This document shows, piece by piece, positions 34,767 to 43,160 of a DNA stretch of 62,055 nucleotides (position 1 is its first letter; the number at the start of each line of letters is the position of its first letter). The position numbers were made by a program, and so were the translations under genes. Location: the NCBI RefSeq assembly GCF_020055675.1, contig NZ_JAIPUS010000019.1:1-62055 (forward strand), written 5' to 3'. The notes below the pieces were generated by a model. It saw only the letters and a list, made by a program, of their open reading frames with translations, was not told where the DNA came from and did not search any database. This DNA comes from Marivita sp. (GTDB lineage: Bacteria; Pseudomonadota; Alphaproteobacteria; Rhodobacterales; Rhodobacteraceae).

Positions 34767-35906
34767 ATGCTGCCCAACGATCATTCCAATGCCCTGCTTC
34801 TGGGTCGCGTCCAGACAGCCGACGGTCCCTCGGTCGTCACGCTGCGGGACGGTCGCGTTCTGGACATCACCTCGCGCGCCACGCCGACGATGCGCGACCT
34901 GATGGAACGTGACGACCTGGTCGACCACGTGCGCGGCGCCCAAGGCACCGACATCGGGTCAATCGACGACATCGCTGCCGCCTCGACCGAGGCCCCCAAG
35001 GCCCCGCATTTCCTGCCCCCCGCTGACCTGCAGGCGATCAAGGCGGCGGGCGTGACCTTTGCCGAAAGCATGGTCGAACGCGTGATCGAGGAACAGGCGG
35101 CCGGCAACCCCGACCGCGCGCAGGCGATCAGAACGCGGGTGCAGGGCGTGATCGGCGACAGCCTCGCCGGGATCGTGCCCGGGTCCGACAAGGCGATGCA
35201 GGTCAAGGACGTTCTGCAAAAGGAAGGGCTCTGGTCGCAATATCTCGAAGTCGGGATCGGCCCCGATGCCGAGGTCTTCACCAAGTGCCAGCCAATGGCC
35301 TCGGTCGGTTGGGGCGCCAGCGTCGGCCTGCACCCGATGTCGAGCTGGAACAACCCCGAACCCGAGGTCGTGCTGGCGGTGGACAGCCACGGCCGCATCC
35401 GGGGGGCGACGCTTGGCAACGACGTCAACCTGCGCGATGTCGAAGGCCGCTCGGCGCTTTTGCTGGGCAAGGCCAAGGACAACAACGCCTCTTGTGCCAT
35501 CGGCCCGTTCATCCGCTTGTTCGACGAGCATTACACCGCTGACGACATGCGCCGTGCCGAACTGACGCTCGACGTGACCGGAAAGGACGGCTTCGTGCTG
35601 GAAGGTCGGTCGTCGATGTCCAAGATCAGCCGCGATCCCGATGAGATCGTCGCCCAGACCATCGGGCGGCATCACCAGTATCCGGACGGCTTCCTGCTGT
35701 TTCTCGGCACGCTGTTTGCCCCGGTGCAGGACCGCGACGCCCCCGGTCAGGGCTTTACGCACAAACCGGGCGACTTGGTGACGATATCAGAAGACCGGCT
35801 CGGCAGCCTGCGAAACACCGTACAGCTATCGACCACCTGCCCGGAATGGACCTTTGGCGCCGGAGCCTTGATGCGAAACCTCGCAGCGCGGGGGATGCTG
35901 GCATGA
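34767..35906 (+). CDS. Fumarylacetoacetate hydrolase-family protein
   Basis: 379 residues. The C-terminal FAH domain shows the metal-site pattern VGIGPDAEVF, then NNPEPEVVLAVDSHG and ATLGNDVNLRDVEGR. The ~130 N-terminal residues are a family extension. FAH-fold enzymes in sugar-acid loci either cleave 2,4-diketo acids to pyruvate plus a short acid or dehydrate 2-keto-3-deoxy acids. With the neighbouring dehydratase and SDR, the first role fits best. The start at 34767 has only a weak AAAGG ahead. It overlaps denD by ATGA. Confidence 0.85.
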   Translation: MLPNDHSNALLLGRVQTADGPSVVTLRDGRVLDITSRATPTMRDLMERDDLVDHVRGAQGTDIGSIDDIAAASTEAPKAPHFLPPADLQAIKAAGVTFAESMVERVIEEQAAGNPDRAQAIRTRVQGVIGDSLAGIVPGSDKAMQVKDVLQKEGLWSQYLEVGIGPDAEVFTKCQPMASVGWGASVGLHPMSSWNNPEPEVVLAVDSHGRIRGATLGNDVNLRDVEGRSALLLGKAKDNNASCAIGPFIRLFDEHYTADDMRRAELTLDVTGKDGFVLEGRSSMSKISRDPDEIVAQTIGRHHQYPDGFLLFLGTLFAPVQDRDAPGQGFTHKPGDLVTISEDRLGSLRNTVQLSTTCPEWTFGAGALMRNLAARGMLA

Positions 35907-36865
35907 AGGTCCTGATCATTGGCGGCGGCGGTTTTCTGGGCCAGAAGCTGGCGCATCGTCTGGCCGAAGCAGGCCGATTGCGAGACCGCGAGATCACCGG
36001 CCTGACGCTGGCCGATATCGCGGCCCCGGCTTCAATGGCCGCGCCCTTCGCGGTTGAAACCACCACCTGCGACATCACCGACCGGTCGGCGGTCGACCGG
36101 CTGCTGGCAGCACGGTTCGATGCGATCTTCCTTCTGGCCGCCGTGGTGTCGTCTCACGCCGAGGCCGAGTTCGACGTGGGCATGCAGGTCAACCTGCACG
36201 GCGCGCTGAACGTGCTTGAGGGCGCGCGGCTTTTGGAAAACGCACCTGTCCTTGTCTTCACCTCGTCCCTTGCGGTCTTTGGCGGCAACGTTCCCGACCC
36301 GATCCGCGACTGGACTATTCCCAACCCGCAGACCTCCTATGGCACGCAAAAGGCGATCGGCGAGTTGCTGGTCAACGATTATTCGCGGCGGGGCTTTGTC
36401 GATGGCCGCACGCTGCGCCTGCCCACCATCTCGGTCCGTCCGGGCCGTCCGAACCGGGCCGCCTCGTCCTTCATGTCCTCGATCATCCGGGAACCGTTGA
36501 ACGGCGAAGAGGCGGTCTGCCCGGTGGAACCGGATTTCGCGCATTACTACCTCAGCCCGCGCCTGTGCGTGCAAAACCTGATCCGCGGGGCCGAGATCGA
36601 CGCCGCCGATCTGGGCCAGAGCCGCACCATGACGATGCCGGGGCGCACGCTGACGATCCGACAGATGATCGACGCGATGACAGCCGTCGCGGGGCCGGAC
36701 CCCGCCAAGCTGATCCGCTTCGAAGACGACCCCGCCATCCGCGATATCGTGACGGGCTGGCGGTTCGACTACGATCCGGCCAAGGCGCTGGCGCTGGGTC
36801 TGGAGGCAGACGACAGCTTTGAAGACAACGTGCGGTATTACCTGGAAGACGACCGGCCCCGCTGA
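35903..36865 (+). CDS. denD: D-erythronate dehydrogenase-like epimerase-fold enzyme
   Basis: 320 residues of the extended SDR/NAD-dependent epimerase fold: IIGGGGFLGQKLAHRL at the N-terminus, a VFTSSLAVFGG segment, and YGTQKAIGE with the catalytic Tyr and Lys. The sequence style and the Otn/Ltn neighbours match DenD, which oxidises D-erythronate at C2 in four-carbon acid-sugar catabolism. Co-transcribed with the FAH gene through an ATGA overlap; ends ten bases from the convergent otnI. Confidence 0.82.
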   Translation: MKVLIIGGGGFLGQKLAHRLAEAGRLRDREITGLTLADIAAPASMAAPFAVETTTCDITDRSAVDRLLAARFDAIFLLAAVVSSHAEAEFDVGMQVNLHGALNVLEGARLLENAPVLVFTSSLAVFGGNVPDPIRDWTIPNPQTSYGTQKAIGELLVNDYSRRGFVDGRTLRLPTISVRPGRPNRAASSFMSSIIREPLNGEEAVCPVEPDFAHYYLSPRLCVQNLIRGAEIDAADLGQSRTMTMPGRTLTIRQMIDAMTAVAGPDPAKLIRFEDDPAIRDIVTGWRFDYDPAKALALGLEADDSFEDNVRYYLEDDRPR

Positions 36866-36875
36866 CGGGGCGCGA

Positions 36876-37655
36876 TCAGGCGGCGCTTTCCTGCGGGAAG
36901 GCCGTCATCCAGTCCAGCCCGTCTTCGGTGCGGCCTGTGCGCGGCTTGTATTCCGCGCCGATCGGCGTGCTCCATCCCATGTCGCGAAACGCCGCGATCA
37001 GGTTGGGGTAATGCAGCTCTCCGCCATCGGGTTCACCCCGGTCCGGCACACCCGCGATCTGCACGTGACCGATCAGGTCGCGATGCGCCCCGAAGCGGCG
37101 GATCAGGTCGCCCTGCGTGATCTGCAGGTGATAGCAATCGAACATGATACGCAACGCGGGATGCCCCACGGCGGCCAGGATCTCGGCCGCATGTTCGATC
37201 CGGCTGAGGTGATAGCCGGCCACATCGCGCCGGTTGATCGGTTCTATCAACACGCCGATGCCCAAGGGCGCGGCCAGTTCACAGGCATGGGCAAGATTGG
37301 CGCGAAACGCCGCCTCGGCCTTTTCGCCACCGTCCGTGCGACCCGCCATGACGTGCACGTTTCCCGCTCCGATAGCGGCGGCATAGTCCACCGCCTGCGA
37401 AATGGCGGCCTGCGCGTCTGCGGTACGGTCGGGCAGAGCGCAAAGCCCGAAATCCCCCGCCTGCGTGTCGCCCGGCACGGTATTCAGGCCCAGCATCGCA
37501 AGCCCCGTCTCGTCGAGCGCCGACCGCACGTCACCCGAGGGTGTCGCATAGGGGAAATGGCACTCGACCGCACCGAAACCATGCGCCTTGGCGGCATGGA
37601 TCGCGTCAGGCAGGCTGCGGTCGGTGAAAAGAAATCCAAGATTTGCTGAAAACAT
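36876..37655 (-). CDS. otnI: 2-oxo-tetronate isomerase (hydroxypyruvate isomerase family)
   Basis: 259 residues, a TIM-barrel isomerase. Metal and acid/base residues are visible in IEPINRRDVAGYHLS, RIMFDCYHLQITQGD, GHVQIAGVPDRGEPDGGEL and the closing GAEYKPR. OtnI converts 2-dehydro- to 3-dehydro-tetronate. The ATG overlaps the otnC stop (ATGA), and the gene is last in the ltnD-otnK-otnC-otnI operon, the usual company of this enzyme. Confidence 0.87.
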   Translation of the reverse strand: MFSANLGFLFTDRSLPDAIHAAKAHGFGAVECHFPYATPSGDVRSALDETGLAMLGLNTVPGDTQAGDFGLCALPDRTADAQAAISQAVDYAAAIGAGNVHVMAGRTDGGEKAEAAFRANLAHACELAAPLGIGVLIEPINRRDVAGYHLSRIEHAAEILAAVGHPALRIMFDCYHLQITQGDLIRRFGAHRDLIGHVQIAGVPDRGEPDGGELHYPNLIAAFRDMGWSTPIGAEYKPRTGRTEDGLDWMTAFPQESAA

Positions 37656-38299
37656 CAGTCCCACTCCACGTCGAATGTCGTGACCACGTCGCGGATCTGC
37701 GCCTCGGTGAGCATGCGCGGCTGCGCCCCGCGCAACAGCAAGGCCAGCTTTGCGGTCTCTTCCAGCTCTTCCATCGCGAAGACGGCAGCATCCAGATCCT
37801 TGGCGGCCAGAACCGGGCCGTGATTGGCCAGCACTACCGCCGACCGCTTGCCGGCCAGACCGCGCACCGCGTTGCCCATCTCGGGATCGCCGGGTCGAAA
37901 ATAGGGCAGCAATTGCACCTTGCCCAAGCGCATGATCGCATAGGCGGTAAGCGGCGGCAGCATGTTGTCGGGGTCGATCTCGGGTAACATCGACAGCGCG
38001 ACCGAATGGGTTGAATGCAGATGCACGACCGCGCCCGCCGTGCTGCGTGTCTCGTAGAAGGCGGCGTGCAGGGGCATCTCCTTGGTCGGGGCATCGCCGC
38101 CGACATGCCGGCCCTGCGCGTCGAACCGCGCCAACCGGGCAGGATCGAGTGCACCAAAACTTGCCCCCGTGGGTGACACCAGCAGCCCGCCGTCTTCGCA
38201 CCGGGCCGAAATATTGCCCGACGCGCCACCGGTCAGCCCGCGTGCAAAGATCGAGGCCGCCTGACGGCAGATCGCTTCGCGCAGGGCCGTGTCGCTCAT
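37655..38299 (-). CDS. otnC: 3-oxo-tetronate 4-phosphate decarboxylase (class II aldolase fold)
   Basis: 214 residues with the class II aldolase/AraD fold. Zinc ligands sit in VVHLHSTHSVA near 95 and in LANHGPVLAAKD near 155; GLTGGASGNISAR is the phosphate-binding loop near 21-33. In the known pathway OtnC releases CO2 from 3-dehydrotetronate 4-phosphate, giving dihydroxyacetone phosphate. It is coupled on both sides by 4-base overlaps to otnK and otnI. Confidence 0.88.
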   Translation of the reverse strand: MSDTALREAICRQAASIFARGLTGGASGNISARCEDGGLLVSPTGASFGALDPARLARFDAQGRHVGGDAPTKEMPLHAAFYETRSTAGAVVHLHSTHSVALSMLPEIDPDNMLPPLTAYAIMRLGKVQLLPYFRPGDPEMGNAVRGLAGKRSAVVLANHGPVLAAKDLDAAVFAMEELEETAKLALLLRGAQPRMLTEAQIRDVVTTFDVEWD

Positions 38300-39531
38300 G
38301 CCGCGCCCTCCAGCATTGCGTCGGCTTCGGCAAAGAAATCGGGGCCGCCGAAGTTGCCGGATTTCAGCGCCAGCACAAGGTCCGGCCCCGCGCGCAGGCA
38401 GGGCACGCCGGGCGCGATCTCGGGGCCGATCACAAGCGCTGAGGGGGCCAATGCCTCGACCACCGCGCCGGATGTTTCGCCGCCCGCGGTGATCAGCCGG
38501 GTGACGCCACCCGCCACCAGCGCCTGCGCGGTTTCGGCGAAAAAAGCCTCCACCCGTGCCGCGACCACCTCTGCACCAAAGCGCTCCTTGGCGGCGCGTA
38601 CCACGTCTGGCGTGGCAGAAGAATAGATCAGCGGCAGGCCGTCCTGCGACAGCGCCCAATCGGCGATCTGTCCGGCGGAGACCTCGTCCGCCATCAGCGC
38701 TTCGGCGGTGATCTCGTAGCGCGGCCCGGCGTGGCGTTCGACCTGCGCGCGCGTGGCGTTGGAACAGGACCCAGACAGCACCGCAGCCGCCCCGGCCTGC
38801 CCATGCCAACCGGTTGCCTTGCCGGCAAGACGCCCCGCCCGGTTAAAATTTTCCGGCAGGCCCATCGCGATGCCTGACCCACCCGTGACCAGCTTGAGCC
38901 CGTCCGCAGCGGCCCCAAGCGCCAGCAGATCGGCGTCGCGGATGGCGTCGCACACCACCAGCCGGGCCGGTTCCGCCTCCAGTCGCGCGCGGATCGCCTG
39001 CGCCCCCTCGAACACCACGGAGGCCGGCACATGCCCGACCGCGCCCGTCACCTGGTGCGCCAGCCAGCGCCGCAGGTCGGGGTCGGTCATCGGCGTCAGC
39101 GGATGGTTCTCCATGCCGCTCTCGCTCAGAAGCCTGTCATTGACGAACAGATGCCCCTGATAGACCGAGCGCCCGGTCGCGGGAAACGCCGGGCAGACGA
39201 TCGCGTGCTCTGCGCCCAGCCTGTCGGCAAGCGCCTCGGCAACGGGGCCGATATTGCCATCCGGCGTGGAATCGAAGGTGGAACAGTATTTGAAAAGGAT
39301 CTGCTCGCAGCCCTGCGCCAAAAGCCAGTCCAGCGCGGCAAGCGAGATCTGCACCGCCTCGTCCACGGGGATTGACCGCGACTTGAGCGCGACCACCCCG
39401 GCCTCGACCTCGGGCGCGGCGGGGCCGTCGGGCACGCCCACGTATTGCACCGTGCGCATCCCCGCCTTGACCAGCGTATTGCCAAGGTCGCCTGCCCCGG
39501 TAAAATCATCTCCGATACAACCCAGCAGCAT
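38296..39531 (-). CDS. otnK: 3-oxo-tetronate kinase (DUF1537/four-carbon acid-sugar kinase)
   Basis: 411 residues of the four-carbon acid-sugar kinase family. The N-terminal substrate domain begins LLGCIGDDFTGAGDLGNTL and contains KYCSTFDSTPDGNIGPV. The C-terminal nucleotide domain has VLSGSCSNATRAQ and LITAGGETSGAVVEAL, both family signatures. It phosphorylates the C4 hydroxyl of 3-dehydrotetronates. Translationally coupled to ltnD and otnC by ATGA overlaps. Confidence 0.92.
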   Translation of the reverse strand: MLLGCIGDDFTGAGDLGNTLVKAGMRTVQYVGVPDGPAAPEVEAGVVALKSRSIPVDEAVQISLAALDWLLAQGCEQILFKYCSTFDSTPDGNIGPVAEALADRLGAEHAIVCPAFPATGRSVYQGHLFVNDRLLSESGMENHPLTPMTDPDLRRWLAHQVTGAVGHVPASVVFEGAQAIRARLEAEPARLVVCDAIRDADLLALGAAADGLKLVTGGSGIAMGLPENFNRAGRLAGKATGWHGQAGAAAVLSGSCSNATRAQVERHAGPRYEITAEALMADEVSAGQIADWALSQDGLPLIYSSATPDVVRAAKERFGAEVVAARVEAFFAETAQALVAGGVTRLITAGGETSGAVVEALAPSALVIGPEIAPGVPCLRAGPDLVLALKSGNFGGPDFFAEADAMLEGAA

Positions 39532-40424
39532 CAGCTGTCACCCGGCAAGGTCAGTCCGGCCGCTCGGGCATACACCCGCGTGACGGCGGCATCGTCCTCG
39601 GCGCCCCAGCCTGCCTCGACTGCGGCCTCGAACTGGCCAAGGGCCGCACGCGTCAGCGGCACAGGCAGCCCTGCGTCCTCCGCAATGCCGGAGACGATGC
39701 CAAGATCCTTGGGCCAGATCGTAACCGCAGAGCGGGGCGCATAGTCGGCCTCGACCACATGCGGTGCGCGGTTCTCGAACATCCACGAGGTGCCCGCCGA
39801 GACCGAGATCACCTCGACCGCGCGCTCCAGGTCCAGCCCCTGGCTTGATGCGAAGGCCAGCGCCTCGCCCATCGCGGCGATATGCACACCGGCCAGAAGC
39901 TGGTTCACCGCCTTCATGGCAGAGCCTGCGCCCGCCGCGCGGCCAAGATCATGCACCGTTTCGGCCATCGAGTCGAGAGCGGGGCGTGCCGCGTCAAAGG
40001 CCGCCTCGGACCCTGCGGCCATGACCGACAGCTTGCCTTGTGCCGCCTTGGCGGCCCCACCCGAGATCGGCGCATCAAGGTAATGCAACCCCAGCGCCTC
40101 GGCCTTGGTGGCCAGATCGCGTGCAACCTCTGGCGGCACGGTGGCACAGGACAGGATCGCGCTGGCCGGTTTCATCGCCTCGGCGCACCCCTCGGGGCCG
40201 AACAGCACAGCGTCGGTCTGGGCGGCGTTCAACACGACGCTGACCACGATGTCGCTTTGCGCCGCGGCCTCGCGGGGCGTTCCCGCCTCTCCGCCTTCGG
40301 CCAGCAGCGGCTTGGCCGCATCCTCACGCAGGTCGCAGCCGATCACACGGTGCCCTGCCCGCCTGAGCGAAAGCGCCATTCCAAGCCCCATAGAGCCCAG
40401 ACCGATCACCGTGATCACTGCCAT
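39531..40424 (-). CDS. ltnD: L-threonate 2-dehydrogenase-like enzyme
   Basis: 297 residues of the beta-hydroxyacid dehydrogenase family. The Rossmann loop is VIGLGSMGLGMALSLRRAG, then DAPISGGAAKAAQGKLSVM, and the catalytic Lys is in AMKAVNQLLAGVHI near 171. Its place at the head of an otnK-otnC-otnI operon points to LtnD, which feeds L-threonate into the same pathway. AAGGAAGG lies before the ATG, and a GntR-type palindrome is just upstream at 40441. Confidence 0.87.
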   Translation of the reverse strand: MAVITVIGLGSMGLGMALSLRRAGHRVIGCDLREDAAKPLLAEGGEAGTPREAAAQSDIVVSVVLNAAQTDAVLFGPEGCAEAMKPASAILSCATVPPEVARDLATKAEALGLHYLDAPISGGAAKAAQGKLSVMAAGSEAAFDAARPALDSMAETVHDLGRAAGAGSAMKAVNQLLAGVHIAAMGEALAFASSQGLDLERAVEVISVSAGTSWMFENRAPHVVEADYAPRSAVTIWPKDLGIVSGIAEDAGLPVPLTRAALGQFEAAVEAGWGAEDDAAVTRVYARAAGLTLPGDS

Positions 40425-40438
40425 GCTTCACCTTCCTT

Positions 40439-40452
40439 ATTGGTATACCATT
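40439..40452. promoter_or_regulatory. GntR-type operator (copy 3)
   Basis: ATTGGTATACCATT with the full TGGTATACCA core at 40441-40450. It lies 15 bases before the ltnD start and 27 bases before the SGNH stop codon region, so it separates the TRAP-SGNH unit from the ltnD-otnKCI unit. Confidence 0.78.
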
Positions 40453-40476
40453 TTGTCACTTTTTTCAGACGCAGTG

Positions 40477-41118
40477 TCAATTGACGAGCGCCCGCACCTC
40501 GCCGGCGATCGCCCGACCCAACGCGCGGTGGCCGTCCGATTCGAGATGGACACCGTCGATGTCGCTGACTGCAATGATGCTCCCGGCATCGAAGTATCCT
40601 GCGCCCCGGTCCTTGGCCAGGGTCTCGTAGCGGGCTGGTAGATCGCGGAACAGGTCCGCCGCGCCCATGAATTCGCCAGCGAGGATGCCGGTTTCGACCA
40701 CAGCGGGCGGGCAAACCAGAAGGACGGCGAACCCGCCGTGCCGGCTTTGCATCTCTTCCGACAAGGCGATATCGAGCAGCCCCGCCATCCCGGCCGTTAC
40801 CCGCTGCGGTGTCGGCGCAAACCGCGTCTTGGCGTCGTTCGTGCCCAGCATGATGGACAGCACGTCAATCGGCCCGTGGCTTTGAAGCGCGATCCGCAGC
40901 CCGACCTGCCCGTTCATATGGGCGCCCATCACTGGATCGTCGAACTGGGTCGTGCGCCCCGGCAGGCCTTGGTCCACGACGGTCCAGTCGGGGCCAAGTT
41001 CTGCGCCGGTTACCGACGGCCACCGCACATCCGTGCCGTAGCGGTCGGACACACCGCGCCGGGTCAGGGGCGGTGTGCCGTGAGTGTTGCTGTCTCCATA
41101 GACAAGAAGAGTCGGCAT
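40477..41118 (-). CDS. SGNH/GDSL-family hydrolase
   Basis: 213 residues, cytosolic (no signal peptide). The four SGNH blocks are present: GDSNTHG with the catalytic Ser, QGLPGRTT with Gly, MLGTNDAK with Asn, and DGVHLESDGH with the Asp/His pair. The start at 41118 follows GAGAGGA. It lies 42 bases after the TRAP permease gene, so it probably opens an imported lactone or ester before the sugar-acid pathway. The role is inferred from context. Confidence 0.85.
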   Translation of the reverse strand: MPTLLVYGDSNTHGTPPLTRRGVSDRYGTDVRWPSVTGAELGPDWTVVDQGLPGRTTQFDDPVMGAHMNGQVGLRIALQSHGPIDVLSIMLGTNDAKTRFAPTPQRVTAGMAGLLDIALSEEMQSRHGGFAVLLVCPPAVVETGILAGEFMGAADLFRDLPARYETLAKDRGAGYFDAGSIIAVSDIDGVHLESDGHRALGRAIAGEVRALVN

Positions 41119-41160
41119 GGCTGTCCTCTCAGAGGTGGCGTGTGAAAGACACGAGCGCCG

Positions 41161-42498
41161 TCACAGCCCGGAAATCCCCGTGATTCCCGGAAAGAGGATC
41201 AACAGCGCCAAGGCGATGATCTGCAATCCGATGAACGGCAGCAACGCCTTGAAAATGTCGCCCAGCGAGATGTCGGGGGGTGCGACGCTTTTGAGGTAGA
41301 AGGCAGCCGGCCCAAAGGGTGGTGACAGGAAAGACACCTGCATGTTCATGCAGAAAAGCACGCCGAACCAGATCGGATCGTAGCCAAGTTCGACGATGAT
41401 CGGCACGAAGATCGGCAAAGTCAAAAGCGCGATGCCGACCCAGTCGAGGAACATCCCGAGGATGAACAGGATCAACATCATGAACAGCAGGATGTAAATC
41501 GGCTCGTCCGAGATGCCGACGATCAGCGAACTGATGAAATCGATCCCGCCCATGAGGTTGAAGACGCCGACGATGGCGCTGGCCCCGATGCCGATCCAGA
41601 CGATCATTCCGACGGTGGCAAGCGTCTGCATCGCAGCGCCCTTGAGCAGGTCGAAACTGAATTCGCCGCGCACCACGGTCGCAAGGATGACACCCGCGGC
41701 CCCGATGGCCGACGCTTCGGTCACCGACGCGATGCCGCCGTAGATCGACCCAAGCACGAAGACCACGACCATCAGCGGCAGGATCAGCCCGCGCAGCAGC
41801 GCCATCTTTTCGGCAGTGGGCATCGATACCGGGTCAGGGTCGGGCACGGTCTTGGGTGTCAGATAGGCCCGCGCCAGGATGTATAGCACGTAGAAGGACG
41901 CCAGCATCACGCCCGGCAGGAACGACGCGGTAAACAGCGCCCCCACCGAAACGTTCGCCGCAAGACCATAGATGATGAGAACGATTGACGGCGGGATCAT
42001 CGTGCCAAGTGCACCCCCGGCGCAGACGACACCGATCGCCAGTCCGCGGTCATAGCCCAGCCGCAACATCTGCGGCAGCGCCAGCAGCCCCAGCAGGACA
42101 ATCTCGCCCCCGATGATGCCGCTCATTGCCGCGAGGATCACGGCCACGAAGATCGTCTGGATCGCCACGCCCCCCCGCAAGCGGTTCGACAGCAGCTTCA
42201 TCGCGTCAAAAAGATCCCGCGCGATGCCCGACCGGTCCAGAACGGCGGCCATCAACACGAACATCGGAACGGACAGAAAGACGAAAGAGGTCACGAAACT
42301 GAAGACACGGCTGGTGATCAGCGGCACGGCCATCGGACCGAACCAGCCAAGCGCAAAGACCAGTGCGACCAGCAACGTGACAAAGGCAAGCGGCATGCCG
42401 GTCAGCAAAAGGACCATCAGCATGACGAACATCAGCAGGGTGCCATATTCGATCCCGAGCGCGCTCAGGTCGAAGCCAACATCAAGAAGGTCAAGCAT
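41161..42498 (-). CDS. dctM: TRAP transporter large membrane subunit DctM
   Basis: 445 residues with about twelve helices. Family segments include LLLTGMPLAFVTLLVAL near the start, SGIIGGEIVLLGLLALPQML near 125, and GALGTMIPPSIVLIIYG near 160. The C-terminal half has SFLSPPFGPAAFYLKSVAP. It carries solute with Na+ or H+ together with DctQ and DctP. The start codon directly abuts the dctQ stop (TAGATG). Confidence 0.93.
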   Translation of the reverse strand: MLDLLDVGFDLSALGIEYGTLLMFVMLMVLLLTGMPLAFVTLLVALVFALGWFGPMAVPLITSRVFSFVTSFVFLSVPMFVLMAAVLDRSGIARDLFDAMKLLSNRLRGGVAIQTIFVAVILAAMSGIIGGEIVLLGLLALPQMLRLGYDRGLAIGVVCAGGALGTMIPPSIVLIIYGLAANVSVGALFTASFLPGVMLASFYVLYILARAYLTPKTVPDPDPVSMPTAEKMALLRGLILPLMVVVFVLGSIYGGIASVTEASAIGAAGVILATVVRGEFSFDLLKGAAMQTLATVGMIVWIGIGASAIVGVFNLMGGIDFISSLIVGISDEPIYILLFMMLILFILGMFLDWVGIALLTLPIFVPIIVELGYDPIWFGVLFCMNMQVSFLSPPFGPAAFYLKSVAPPDISLGDIFKALLPFIGLQIIALALLILFPGITGISGL

Positions 42499-43098
42499 CT
42501 AGATTTTGCTCCCATCGGCGCTGTGGGTGCGCCGGGCATGGTTGAAGGCTAAGATCAGGAACTGGATGGCCAGACCGATCATGACGACCAACAGGAAGCC
42601 CTTGATGATCGCGGGGGTCGGCGGATTCCAGGCCGATCCCGTGGTTTCCATCCGGAACACCCCGGACGGCGTCCAGAACGCCAGCTTAGCCACCAACCAG
42701 GCGGCATAGGCAAAAAACAGCGCCGAGATCATGCTGGTCAGGTAGATGACTACATCGAAGATCCGCCGCAGGCGTGGCGGCAGGAAATCGTAGATCAGCA
42801 CCACCCTGATGTGACTGTTGCGCGACGCGCAGAACAGTCCACCATAGAGAAAGGCGATCGAGCTGAGAAAGATGCTGGTCTCGTGGACCCATTGCGTCGG
42901 ACTGCCCAACACGTAACGCATGAAGATCTCGTAGATCAGGACCAGCGCCGCCAGGACGATCGACGTCGCGAATACGTATCCGACCCGCTCAATCACAAGA
43001 CCAAAGCGTCCCGCCTCGGGCGCGGTCAGGCCGACACCCTCGCTGGTGGCGCTCAAGGTCGGGTCCGCGACACCCGCGGCTCGAGGTTCTCGAGTCAT
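42499..43098 (-). CDS. dctQ: TRAP transporter small membrane subunit DctQ
   Basis: 199 residues with four helices. The core DctQ motif region reads YVLGSPTQWVHETSIFLSSI near 68. The N-terminal ~30 residues are a polar extension before the first helix. Between dctP and dctM in the usual order; no gap to dctM. Confidence 0.88.
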   Translation of the reverse strand: MTREPRAAGVADPTLSATSEGVGLTAPEAGRFGLVIERVGYVFATSIVLAALVLIYEIFMRYVLGSPTQWVHETSIFLSSIAFLYGGLFCASRNSHIRVVLIYDFLPPRLRRIFDVVIYLTSMISALFFAYAAWLVAKLAFWTPSGVFRMETTGSAWNPPTPAIIKGFLLVVMIGLAIQFLILAFNHARRTHSADGSKI

Positions 43099-43124
43099 AG
43101 TTTTCTCGCTCTGAATGGAGTGGT

Positions 43125-43151
43125 CTGGTGGAGGGGCACCCCCTCCACCAG
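43125..43151. other. Intercistronic hairpin between dctP and dctQ
   Basis: A perfect 12-base-pair stem (43125-43136 with 43140-43151) around a 3-base loop, in the 62-base dctP-dctQ gap. There is no T run. It probably protects the dctP transcript end or limits read-through into dctQM, giving excess binding protein. The role is inferred. Confidence 0.75.
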
Positions 43152-43160
43152 TTGGAACGA